64,000 nucleotides of DNA from Candidatus Methanoperedens sp. Its GTDB lineage: Archaea; Halobacteriota; Methanosarcinia; Methanosarcinales; Methanoperedenaceae. The notes under the pieces are model-generated. The model had not been told where the DNA came from. It worked only from the letters and a program-made list of their open reading frames with translations, and ran no database searches. The stretch covers positions 1 to 64,000 of the forward strand of contig JAHFDG010000018.1 in assembly GCA_023249105.1 (NCBI GenBank), in the 5' to 3' direction. Shown piece after piece: positions 54,327-62,369 of the stretch. Position 1 is the first letter of the stretch; each line of letters opens with the position of its first letter. Made by a program: the position numbers and the translations under genes.

Positions 54327-56084
54327 TCATACTACCATGTACATCCAATCCAATATGTTCTGTAAAACTGGCAGAATGGTGAAATTCTGGGATGGTGAAA
54401 TGAATGTCATGCTGACAATCCAGTAATAAAAAAGAAGGAATATCGAAGCTTCTGCTATAGCAAGTGCGATTGTGAAGATTAATATTTTATCTATGATATC
54501 AATAACTCTTTTATTTTTTACCAAAAGATTTGTTGATATTAAAATAAAAAGGGATATGGAAGTAGCAAGTGCTGTATAATAGTAAATGTTCATAAAAGGT
54601 AAAGGAAATTCCTTAATTAAAAGAATTAATATTATTATTAATATTATTATATATAATTTGCTTAAGGCTTTTAGATTACTTTCCAATAACGTCCTCACTG
54701 TGTCTATCCTGAGAACAAAATAGAGCAGTACAATATAAACGATTAACAGATATCTATATTCGAGCACTTTAGGGGTATCTGTTACTATTGTTAGAATATA
54801 ATTCTTATACGAAAAAATAAATAATAAGATATATAGCCCAAAAAACTTGTCCATGACATTTAACTTAATTTTTCCTTTTATCCTATCAATAATAAACACG
54901 ATTGCGATTATTAGAAAAGGACTGATTATAAAAATACCGGATGTATTATTCAATTTTGAAAATGTTATATCTAATAAAATATCCTGCCAATAATATTTTA
55001 TTTCATCATTCTCACCATATCCAAGTTCTCTCATCAAAGCTACAGACTTATAATTTTCATCGGTATATATAATTGCATTTTGCCCAGGTTGCATCGTTCC
55101 CGATTCAGTGGCAATATCCGTGTTTTCCATAATCGAGACCGGATTTCCAAGAATTAAATAGTTTAAACTAAAGAAGGGCAGCAGGGATCCGGTAATTATC
55201 ATTGAAATAAAGATGATATATTTGATATCACGCTTGAAAATAATAATGTCCATTATCAAAAGTGTTGATAAAAGCACCACGCCATCCAGGACGCGTGTCC
55301 ATACGCAAAGTCCTGCAAGCATATAAGCGAAGTACATGAATTTATTTTCTTTTTTCTCTATATACTTATAAAAAAAGTAAAAAGCGAGTACGGTTAATAA
55401 TAAGGTAAGAACATGGTGTTTTAAGGACACTGCATAAAAAGAAATAGGGGTTGCGAAGATAACAAAAAAAGAGGCGAACATGGCAATCTTATCGCCAAAG
55501 AAATTCCTGAATAACAGGTAAACGATCAGAACCAGGAAAGAAGATATCAGGATATTGGTAAATTCGATAGATAGCAGTTCTCCCCACATTGGAAAATTGA
55601 TGGGTTTAAATAATAGTATATTCGCTCCTATCATAATAAAATATGATATTGCCCCAAAAAGTTCAGCGTGTTTTAAGCTGCTGTTTTTTGCAATTAGATA
55701 AACAACAATCCCCCCGCACAAAGCCCATAATTGCAATAAAAAAAGATGCGCGCCATATAAAAATTCTATGGATCCAAGGATATAATAGAATGGCAAAGAT
55801 AATATAAGCAGTGAATAGCTGAATTTTCCATAGATATGACCCTCAAGAAATAAATAAACCCCTTCTAAAACCTTTATTTTCCCTGTCTCTATTGATAGCG
55901 AACCGTGAATCAGGTTATAGAACTGGTTCAATATTACAGCTTCATCGGATAGGAATAACCGGGTTCCCGCAAAACTGAGGAATATGAACATCGAGGAGAT
56001 AAATACAAATAAGGGAATCTTATTTGATTCGAATAATTTAATGGTTTTTCTATATGATTTCATGAGAACTATTGTTTGAATCAA
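54327..56084 (-). CDS. GT39-like membrane glycosyltransferase, paralog 1
   Basis: A 585-aa protein (an alternative start lies 7 codons in, at MKSYRKTIKLFE). It shows the same architecture as the two downstream paralogs: LFLSDEAVILNQFYNLIHGS in loop one, SFFVIFATPISFYAVSLKHH mid-protein and SFISPSQNFTILPVLQNILD-like near the end. It is the first of three tandem copies on the reverse strand and gives a reference for the missing residues of the split copy. Confidence 0.78.
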   Translation of the reverse strand: MIQTIVLMKSYRKTIKLFESNKIPLFVFISSMFIFLSFAGTRLFLSDEAVILNQFYNLIHGSLSIETGKIKVLEGVYLFLEGHIYGKFSYSLLILSLPFYYILGSIEFLYGAHLFLLQLWALCGGIVVYLIAKNSSLKHAELFGAISYFIMIGANILLFKPINFPMWGELLSIEFTNILISSFLVLIVYLLFRNFFGDKIAMFASFFVIFATPISFYAVSLKHHVLTLLLTVLAFYFFYKYIEKKENKFMYFAYMLAGLCVWTRVLDGVVLLSTLLIMDIIIFKRDIKYIIFISMIITGSLLPFFSLNYLILGNPVSIMENTDIATESGTMQPGQNAIIYTDENYKSVALMRELGYGENDEIKYYWQDILLDITFSKLNNTSGIFIISPFLIIAIVFIIDRIKGKIKLNVMDKFFGLYILLFIFSYKNYILTIVTDTPKVLEYRYLLIVYIVLLYFVLRIDTVRTLLESNLKALSKLYIIILIIILILLIKEFPLPFMNIYYYTALATSISLFILISTNLLVKNKRVIDIIDKILIFTIALAIAEASIFLLFYYWIVSMTFISPSQNFTILPVLQNILDWMYMVV

Positions 56085-56170
56085 TTCTATTCTATAATGA
56101 TAAAAGTTGCTATTTTTTAAACAATATTAAAAAAAAAGCTGGACAGCAGATGCCGTCCAATAATATTTAC

Positions 56171-56926
56171 TTATTCGCTGCTAGTAAGGGTCGTCGTAGT
56201 TGTCTGGTTAACACTCCAAGAAGTTACGTTCATAAATCCTTGTGTAGAATCTACATTCATACCATATCCTACGCTCCGCTTCCACGTTATGTTAACTACT
56301 GCATGGGTATGGCAGCCGATACATGCCGTATTGCTACCTTTCAGTTGGATAACTGTCTGGTTCGGCTTACTTGTGTCGTACCACTCTGGCGCTCCCGTTA
56401 TGATGCCGGCATTCTTCAGGCTTGAGTAGTTGACATCGCCAACTGCCTTGTTGGATACCGCCGCATAGTAGAAGTTCCTATGTGCTTCTGTGTTACTCAT
56501 CAAATTTAACGGTGAGTTATTGCCTGCGGATGGAGTTGATGTACCGTGGCATGCGAGACACTCAACTGTAATTGCCGCATGTGCCGTGAAACCCACTGAG
56601 CCGGTTATTGTAGTGCTGCTTCTCTTATAAGCTATCCACTGCTGGGTAGTGAGGTTAGCACCGGTTTTGCCCTTGTTCAACGTTGTATTTGTTAGTCCTG
56701 TAGTGTGGCATCCCGCACAAGCGTTACTATAAGTAGCTTCCCATTTACCGTGGTAGGCGCTTCTAGTTGTTAGCTCGTCGTAGATATCCTGATGACACTT
56801 CTGGCACTTAATATCATCTACTTTATACCATGTATGCTGTCCTGAGAAGAGCGACAGAGTGCTTGGCAAAGCAAAGAGACCTACTGCAATTACTGCAACC
56901 GATAATATAAGTATTTTGCTGTTCAT
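56171..56926 (-). CDS. Secreted tetrahaem cytochrome c-like protein
   Basis: A 251-aa protein with a signal/anchor segment (residues 5-25). Four CxxCH haem sites: CQKCH (41-45), CAGCH, CLACH and CIGCH. Between haem sites 3 and 4 lies a 90-residue region without haem and the protein ends in a Thr-rich tail, perhaps a linker. AGGAGGTGA precedes the start. Such cytochromes may pass electrons at the cell surface. Its promoter has palindromic TTGGGT motifs. Confidence 0.82.
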   Translation of the reverse strand: MNSKILILSVAVIAVGLFALPSTLSLFSGQHTWYKVDDIKCQKCHQDIYDELTTRSAYHGKWEATYSNACAGCHTTGLTNTTLNKGKTGANLTTQQWIAYKRSSTTITGSVGFTAHAAITVECLACHGTSTPSAGNNSPLNLMSNTEAHRNFYYAAVSNKAVGDVNYSSLKNAGIITGAPEWYDTSKPNQTVIQLKGSNTACIGCHTHAVVNITWKRSVGYGMNVDSTQGFMNVTSWSVNQTTTTTLTSSE

Positions 56927-56950
56927 TTTTTTTCACCTCCTTTTCCTATC

Positions 56951-56987
56951 CATTTTATATTCTACCCAATTTGGGTTTAATTTGGGT
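56951..56987 (-). promoter_or_regulatory. TATA element and TTGGGT palindrome upstream of the tetrahaem cytochrome
   Basis: On the coding strand, AATATAAAA (56953-56961) is a TATA box about 30 bp before the start. Just upstream lies ACCCAA-A-TTGGGT (56964-56976), a palindrome, and another AACCCAAA-like half site (TTGGGT at 56982-56987). A further CCAATCTTGG lies at 57003. A regulator bound there would overlap the BRE position. Confidence 0.5.
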
Positions 56988-57049
56988 ATAGTTAATGTTA
57001 TGCCAATCTTGGTATAAATAGCTTACGTTTTGGCACCGATATCGAAATC

Positions 57050-57484
57050 CTATCCAAGTTGGGTATTATATGTCACGGAAGTAAATTCCGTACCCTCGGC
57101 GTCTATGAGCCTGACATTGATCAATACAAATTCTCCTGGCTTTGGGTATTTATAGAGCCCGACCGCCATATTATAAGTGCCATTCCCGTTATATGGAACA
57201 GATACCCAGTCACTTATATCCGTTGTTATACCCTCTTGATTTTGGAATATCTTGATTATTATTCCCGGAGTGAAAGCCTGTGTTCCTTTAGGCTCGCTTA
57301 TTTTCGATACCGGGACCAGAAATGCGGTCATGTTATCAATCCTCGGCGCACTGTTATTATCAAACTGCGTCAGGTTCATCCGGACATTGATATATTCTGC
57401 ATCATTCCGTGCGGTATAGAAAATTCCGCCAGCGATTATTCCCACTACCATCACTAACAGCAGTAGGTTCTTGACAAATGACAT
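57050..57484 (-). CDS. Exported membrane-anchored protein, cytochrome neighbour
   Basis: A 144-aa protein with one N-terminal helix (about 5-22). The rest is beta-rich with N-glycosylation sites (NLT, NMT, NNS), resembling a small FixH-like or Ig-like exported domain. Its start diverges from the 12-haem cytochrome gene across a short shared promoter. No family recognised; a role in cytochrome assembly or anchoring is only suggested by position. Confidence 0.6.
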   Translation of the reverse strand: MSFVKNLLLLVMVVGIIAGGIFYTARNDAEYINVRMNLTQFDNNSAPRIDNMTAFLVPVSKISEPKGTQAFTPGIIIKIFQNQEGITTDISDWVSVPYNGNGTYNMAVGLYKYPKPGEFVLINVRLIDAEGTEFTSVTYNTQLG

Positions 57485-57507
57485 GGTGCGTTATCTTTGC
57501 GCCAATC

Positions 57508-57515
57508 CTTATAAG
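57508..57515. promoter_or_regulatory. Symmetric TATA element CTTATAAG shared by divergent genes
   Basis: CTTATAAG is its own reverse complement. Its centre is about 27 bp from the reverse-strand ATG (57484) and 29 bp from the forward ATG (57541), fitting a TATA-to-start distance for leaderless transcripts on both sides. No RBS is obvious before either gene. Confidence 0.5.
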
Positions 57516-57540
57516 CTTTGCTTTACTAATATAAAGAAAA

Positions 57541-58560
57541 ATGAAGAAATTCTTACTTCTGGTTATAATCTTAACAGGACTGGCTGTTTACAGTTCTATC
57601 CAGGCAATAAGTTATATATCCCAGCCGGCAGCCTGCATAGACTGCCACGGGAGTAAATACAACGCAACAGCCAGAGGCTCCATACTGCCGTCCCATACAA
57701 GCAGCAGCATAACCTGCATCGACTGCCATTCCGGGAAAGGCATGCAGGCACGAATTGAAGCTTTGAATGTTGTTGCAGGCGCAAAAATACTCAACGAATC
57801 AAAACCCCTGATAAACCATTTGTTCCAGGCAAATTTCTCATTTATCAATAGCTCCAATGCTACAAGGTTTTCTTTACTCAAAGAAAACTGTGTAAAATGT
57901 CATCCTGCTAGCGACCTGAAAGGTCAGATGCACACCAATAATAATTGTAATCTTTGTCATTTTGCCCACGCCAAGCAGAATATAAACTTTGAAGCTATCG
58001 GAATACAGACACATAAAAATGTAAAATGCACTGCATGTCATGGAACAGGCACTGAATTACAAATACCCGCATGCACACAATGTCACGAACCGCATGTGAA
58101 GGATGCGGCATGGGGAAACGAGGTTTGCCTCGGCTGCCACAAAGATGCCCACGTCCCGACCAGAAGCGTGACTTTTAGCGGAAATGAACCGAAAGAATTA
58201 TGCAGGGGTTGCCATCCCGGTGAATACCAGAACCTCACCACAAATGGCGGGAAGCATAACCTCTTGCCTTCATGCGCAAGCTGTCATCCCGGCCACGGGG
58301 TCAAGATGTCATGTCTTGACTGCCACGGATACGCTAGAGATGAATTTTCAGTAAAGCATTATCCACACCAACAAAACGCCTGCAGCCTCTGCCATAGGTA
58401 TGTAGCAGGTTGCACAACATGCCACAAGCCCCACAACCCGTTCAGCGGCCTCCCCAGGCCAGCCACCGACCAGCAGATAGGTGAAATTGCAAAGCAGCAC
58501 GCGCAAAATTTAAAACCCCCGGTGAGACCCCCAAGGACGCCAAATCCAGATTACGAATAA
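57541..58560 (+). CDS. Twelve-haem cytochrome c
   Basis: A 339-aa protein with a signal or anchor (residues 3-20) and twelve CxxCH motifs (e.g. CIDCH twice, CVKCH, CNLCH, CTACH, CTQCH, CLGCH, CRGCH, CASCH, CLDCH, CSLCH, CTTCH). The early region looks like a NapC/NrfH-type start (QAISYISQPAACIDCHGSKY). It ends in a Pro-rich tail. It probably conducts electrons at the membrane, facing outside. Followed 25 bp later by a paralog. Confidence 0.88.
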   Translation: MKKFLLLVIILTGLAVYSSIQAISYISQPAACIDCHGSKYNATARGSILPSHTSSSITCIDCHSGKGMQARIEALNVVAGAKILNESKPLINHLFQANFSFINSSNATRFSLLKENCVKCHPASDLKGQMHTNNNCNLCHFAHAKQNINFEAIGIQTHKNVKCTACHGTGTELQIPACTQCHEPHVKDAAWGNEVCLGCHKDAHVPTRSVTFSGNEPKELCRGCHPGEYQNLTTNGGKHNLLPSCASCHPGHGVKMSCLDCHGYARDEFSVKHYPHQQNACSLCHRYVAGCTTCHKPHNPFSGLPRPATDQQIGEIAKQHAQNLKPPVRPPRTPNPDYE

Positions 58561-58585
58561 TATATTTAAACCAATAATTAGTATC

Positions 58586-59602
58586 ATGGATATGAAGAAA
58601 TGGCTGATTCCCGTACTCGTAATCATAACGATGTTGGCATATATTTCATCAACAGCATTCGATGATCTTGAAAAGCCAGTCTCATGCGCAGGTTGCCATA
58701 CTGCTGAGTATGGAAGTTACCTATCGCCCATCAATAATTCAGAACTGCCCGTACATAAAAATAATAAAATCACATGCATAGAATGCCATTCATCCCCCGG
58801 CTTCCAATCAGATTTTGAAATTAAAAAACTCCTTTTGAAGAAACATCTTATAAATTATTCACTTCCCGCTATCAATACGATATTCCAGGCAAATTCAACG
58901 CTCAATGAAACACTTGATGCATCTGAACTCACATTCCTCAAACCCGACTGCATTAAATGCCATGATGTAATAAAAATTGAAACCCGCAATCCTGACCATA
59001 CCACGGTTCCAAATTGCAGGAACTGCCATATTTTCCATAAAGAACCCGCAAAAAATACCAGTATAGGTTTCTGGAAACTCATGGGAGAGGGCGGGCACAG
59101 GAATTTAACATGCAGTGCCTGCCACGGCACCGATGTCATGCAGCTTGGCGCCCTCCCCCAGTGCACAAAATGCCACTCACCCCATCTAAAGGGCGCACAA
59201 TGGGATAGAAGCGTGTGTCTTGGGTGCCACAGCGACCCGCACATTCCGGTTAAAAATGCGGTATTTAATAATACACCTGCAAAAGAAGCTTGCGGTGCCT
59301 GCCATAATAATGTTTACCAGACATTAACAGTATATGCCAGCAAACATAACTGGCTCTCCTCCTGTGCAAGTTGCCATCCAAAACACAGGGAGAAAATGGA
59401 ATGTATGACCTGCCATACTACCAACAGGCACATTAAATTTCATCCCGGGGCAAAATGCGATAGCTGCCACGGTAAAGTGACAAGATGCACGGACTGCCAT
59501 ACAAACCCGCACGCACCCCTGAAAGGTCTTCCTATTATTTTAGGACAACAACAATGGGAAGAATATGCAACTTCGGCAGGAAAGAATAAAACGGTAAGTT
59601 AG
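58586..59602 (+). CDS. Twelve-haem cytochrome c, tandem paralog
   Basis: A 338-aa protein with twelve CxxCH motifs in the same order and spacing as its upstream neighbour (CAGCH, CIECH, CIKCH, CRNCH, CSACH, CTKCH, CLGCH, CGACH, CASCH, CMTCH, CDSCH, CTDCH). The N-terminal anchor is residues 5-24. A TATA-like TATATTTAAA lies about 24 bp before the ATG, so it may also have its own promoter. The pair arose by duplication. Confidence 0.88.
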   Translation: MDMKKWLIPVLVIITMLAYISSTAFDDLEKPVSCAGCHTAEYGSYLSPINNSELPVHKNNKITCIECHSSPGFQSDFEIKKLLLKKHLINYSLPAINTIFQANSTLNETLDASELTFLKPDCIKCHDVIKIETRNPDHTTVPNCRNCHIFHKEPAKNTSIGFWKLMGEGGHRNLTCSACHGTDVMQLGALPQCTKCHSPHLKGAQWDRSVCLGCHSDPHIPVKNAVFNNTPAKEACGACHNNVYQTLTVYASKHNWLSSCASCHPKHREKMECMTCHTTNRHIKFHPGAKCDSCHGKVTRCTDCHTNPHAPLKGLPIILGQQQWEEYATSAGKNKTVS

Positions 59603-59656
59603 ATATTTATCATGTTGATATCACCTATAGAAGATAATAATTTCAGGGAAGGAAAA

Positions 59657-60058
59657 ATGACCAAACTCAAAGCACATATCGTCTCACGCGGACGTGCTGA
59701 AGGCGATGCCCTTGTGACCTCGCAGCCTATTTCATTTCTCGGGAGCATAGATATGAAAACCGGTATTGTTATAGAAAGCGGTCATGAACTTGCGGGGAAA
59801 AGCATAAAAGGGAAGATTCTTGTCTTCCCCGGCGGCAAAGGTTCGACTGTGGGCTCTTATGCGATATACCAGCTCAAGAAGAACGGAGCTGCGCCTTTAG
59901 CCATGATTAACATCAAAGCCGAGCCAATAGTCGCAGTCGGCGCCATCATTTCAGATATCCCGCTTGTGGATTGTGTTGAAAAGAACCCGGTCACTGCTAT
60001 AAGAACAGGGGATAAGGTTTTAGTGGATGCGATTGTAGGGAGCGTGGAGATTCTATGA
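59657..60058 (+). CDS. Phosphomevalonate dehydratase small subunit (DUF126/aconitase X swivel)
   Basis: About 133 aa from MTKLKAHIVSRGRAEGDALV (GGGAAGG upstream). The swivel signature VFPGGKGSTVGSYAIYQLKK carries the conserved serine. With the large subunit (not in the window) it dehydrates phosphomevalonate in the archaeal mevalonate route to isoprenoid lipids. Its stop overlaps the next gene by 4 bp. Confidence 0.88.
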   Translation: MTKLKAHIVSRGRAEGDALVTSQPISFLGSIDMKTGIVIESGHELAGKSIKGKILVFPGGKGSTVGSYAIYQLKKNGAAPLAMINIKAEPIVAVGAIISDIPLVDCVEKNPVTAIRTGDKVLVDAIVGSVEIL

Positions 60059-60273
60059 ACGATGAAAAAGGTTTTATGGAAATAAAGATGAGCTCTGGCT
60101 GGTTTATGACCATTTCGCTTCAAAAAAGTGACAGGTTTGAAGAGGAAAAAGAGTACGTGGAGATAGCCAAGGAAAGAAGCGGGCAAAAGCGGGGAAGGTT
60201 CAATCTCAACCCGAAATATGTAAAGACGCTCGGTGAAGCGCTTATTAAATTTGCGGAAGAGAATAAGCTTTAG
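60055..60273 (+). CDS. Small unknown protein coupled to phosphomevalonate dehydratase
   Basis: A 72-aa protein with an N-terminal beta segment (FMEIKMSSGWFMTISLQKSD) and a basic C-terminal helix (KYVKTLGEALIKFAEENKL). ATGA overlap with the upstream stop implies coupled translation. No family recognised. After it 60274-60503 holds no gene, only an AT-rich promoter for the roadblock gene. Confidence 0.6.
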   Translation: MNDEKGFMEIKMSSGWFMTISLQKSDRFEEEKEYVEIAKERSGQKRGRFNLNPKYVKTLGEALIKFAEENKL

Positions 60274-60503
60274 GTTTTCATTTTTTTGATTAAAATCAGT
60301 TATTTGTTTGATAGAAGTCTCAATTTTAGCGCGAACTGCATCAAATTATTTTAAAATTTTAAAGTCTTTTCAATATTCAATACCGTTTAAAATATGTAGG
60401 GACTTATGATTAATACCCCATAAAAAGGCAAGCAGGCGGAGCTTTAATTTTATAGGAAGGCTTATCATATAGATATTGTATAGTTTATGATGGAGTGAAA
60501 TGG

Positions 60504-60851
60504 ATGAACGGGTTAGCAAAAGTATTAAGTGAAATAGACTGCGACAGGTTTATAGAATCGGCTGCTATCATCAGCAGGGATGGGGTATTGATTAATGCAA
60601 TTCCTGAAAACAAAAACATGAATACCTTCGCAGCTATGACTGCCACGATAATAGGCGCTGCTGAAGCAGCATTATCTGAAATTGGGAAAAAAGAGCCTGA
60701 ATGGATTATCATTGATACCGGGAAGTGCAGGATTGTAGTGATGGGGTCAGGACCTAAAACACTTCTAACCGCAGTAATAAAACCAGATGTTGCGATTGAA
60801 TTTGCACTGGCTGAAATAGGAAAAACCGCCAATAAAATAAAGTTAATATAA
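60504..60851 (+). CDS. Roadblock/LC7-domain protein
   Basis: About 115 aa from the ATG at 60504, which has GGAGTGA 5-9 bp upstream; a GTG lies 3 codons earlier. It is a single roadblock domain (SAAIISRDGVLINAIPEN, then MTATIIGAAEAALSEIGKKE). In prokaryotes these small proteins act as dimeric partners of Ras-like GTPases (MglA type) or histidine kinases. No GTPase is adjacent. Confidence 0.75.
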   Translation: MNGLAKVLSEIDCDRFIESAAIISRDGVLINAIPENKNMNTFAAMTATIIGAAEAALSEIGKKEPEWIIIDTGKCRIVVMGSGPKTLLTAVIKPDVAIEFALAEIGKTANKIKLI

Positions 60852-60908
60852 CAAATATAATTATAATAATTGGTTTACTATGATATTTTTTTTAGAGTTA
60901 TCAGTAAA

Positions 60909-60980
60909 TGCGCCGGTCGGGAATCGAACCCGAGTTTAAGCGTTGGCAACGCCTAGTGATAACCGCTACACTACCGGCGC
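60909..60980 (-). tRNA. tRNA-Gly (GCC)
   Basis: The reverse strand folds as a cloverleaf. Acceptor stem GCGCCGG pairs with CCGGCGC. The D arm is GTG/CAC around TAGCGGTTAT. The anticodon stem AGGCG/CGCTT closes loop TTGCCAA, anticodon GCC. T stem is TCGGG/CCCGA with loop TTCGAAT. The discriminator is A and CCA is not encoded. No intron. Confidence 0.95.
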
Positions 60981-61103
60981 AAACCGATGTGTAAATCCCC
61001 GTAGGGCATTCTCTTAATACTTTAATCCCTATTAATAGTTTTCATTATTCAATAAGGACGGACATAACAATCTTTATCTAATTCCAATTTGAAATGTGCA
61101 CTA

Positions 61104-62366
61104 ATGTTAATCAAGCCCATTTCTGAACTTACTATAAATGAAACCGCACTGCTGTTGAACCGCGGCACAGAGTTGCAGGATGTCATGGCGCCTGTAACCT
61201 CCATACTGAAAGATGTAAAGGAACACGGGGATGCTGCACTTCGCAAATACACGCAGCAATTTGACAAAGCTGCCATAGATGAAATAGAAGTTTCCCATAA
61301 GGAAATTCACGATGCCGTATTCTCACTTGATAAAAACCTTATATCCTGTTTAAAAAAAGCGGCCTCAAACATCCGCGCATTCCACGAGGCGCAGGTCGCA
61401 AAAAGCTGGATAAAGGAATTCGCTCCGGGCATCAGGCTCGGGCAGCGTATCACCCCTCTTGGAACTGTGGGTGCTTATGTACCGGGTGGCAGGGCATCGT
61501 ACCCCAGCACAGCCCTCATGACCGTAATACCGGCAAAAGTGGCAGGCGTGGATGAGGTTATCATATGTACCCCGCCAAAACCCGATGGAACCGTGAACCC
61601 GCTTACGCTTGCTGCGGCGCATATTGCCGGCGCTGACAGGGTATTCCGTGTCGGAGGCGTACAGGCGATAGCAGCCATGGCCTACGGGACAGAGACCATT
61701 CCGAAGGTGGATAAGATAGTGGGGCCGGGCAATGTTTACGTCACCGCCGCCAAGATGGCATGCGGCACAGCTATTGATTTTCCTGCTGGCCCAAGCGAAG
61801 TCCTTATAATCGGGGATGAATCGGCAAGGGCTGATTTTATTGCGTCAGATATGATTGCACAGGCAGAGCATGACCCTAATGCCGTTTCGATCCTTGTTAC
61901 ACCGTCTGAAGAACTTGGAGAGAAGGTAAAACAGGAGATAGAAAACCGGTTAAAAAATGAGGCAAGGGCAGAAATCATCAGCAGCTCGCTGGAAAATGCA
62001 GCCATACTCACAGGAACACTGGATGAGTGTATTGAATTCTCAAATAAGTTCGCGCCCGAGCATCTTGAAATAATGACCGTGCAGGATATTCTCGGAAGAA
62101 TCAGGCACGCAGGCTCGATATTCATAGGCTCCCATGCGCCCGTATCAGCGGGAGATTACGCTTCGGGCACAAACCATGTGCTTCCCACAGCGGGATATGC
62201 GCGTATGTTCTCAGGTTTGAACACAGACCATTTCGTAACAAAGTCAAGTATCCAGATAATTGATAAGAAAGGGCTGGATGGAATCAGTGAAACGATTATC
62301 GGTCTTGCGGAGGCTGAAGGGCTTTCCGCGCATGCCAATGCGGTAAGGGTAAGGAGAGGAGCCTGA
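61104..62366 (+). CDS. hisD: Histidinol dehydrogenase
   Basis: About 420 aa from [15 protein letters not shown]; an upstream TTG at 61089 is less likely. Key segments: [36 protein letters not shown], the zinc ligands in [10 protein letters not shown] (Gln and His), and [20 protein letters not shown]. It oxidises histidinol to histidine in two NAD-dependent steps. The last codon lies 3 bp before the PolD gene. Confidence 0.93.
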   Translation: MLIKPISELTINETALLLNRGTELQDVMAPVTSILKDVKEHGDAALRKYTQQFDKAAIDEIEVSHKEIHDAVFSLDKNLISCLKKAASNIRAFHEAQVAKSWIKEFAPGIRLGQRITPLGTVGAYVPGGRASYPSTALMTVIPAKVAGVDEVIICTPPKPDGTVNPLTLAAAHIAGADRVFRVGGVQAIAAMAYGTETIPKVDKIVGPGNVYVTAAKMACGTAIDFPAGPSEVLIIGDESARADFIASDMIAQAEHDPNAVSILVTPSEELGEKVKQEIENRLKNEARAEIISSSLENAAILTGTLDECIEFSNKFAPEHLEIMTVQDILGRIRHAGSIFIGSHAPVSAGDYASGTNHVLPTAGYARMFSGLNTDHFVTKSSIQIIDKKGLDGISETIIGLAEAEGLSAHANAVRVRRGA

Positions 62367-62369
62367 TAA

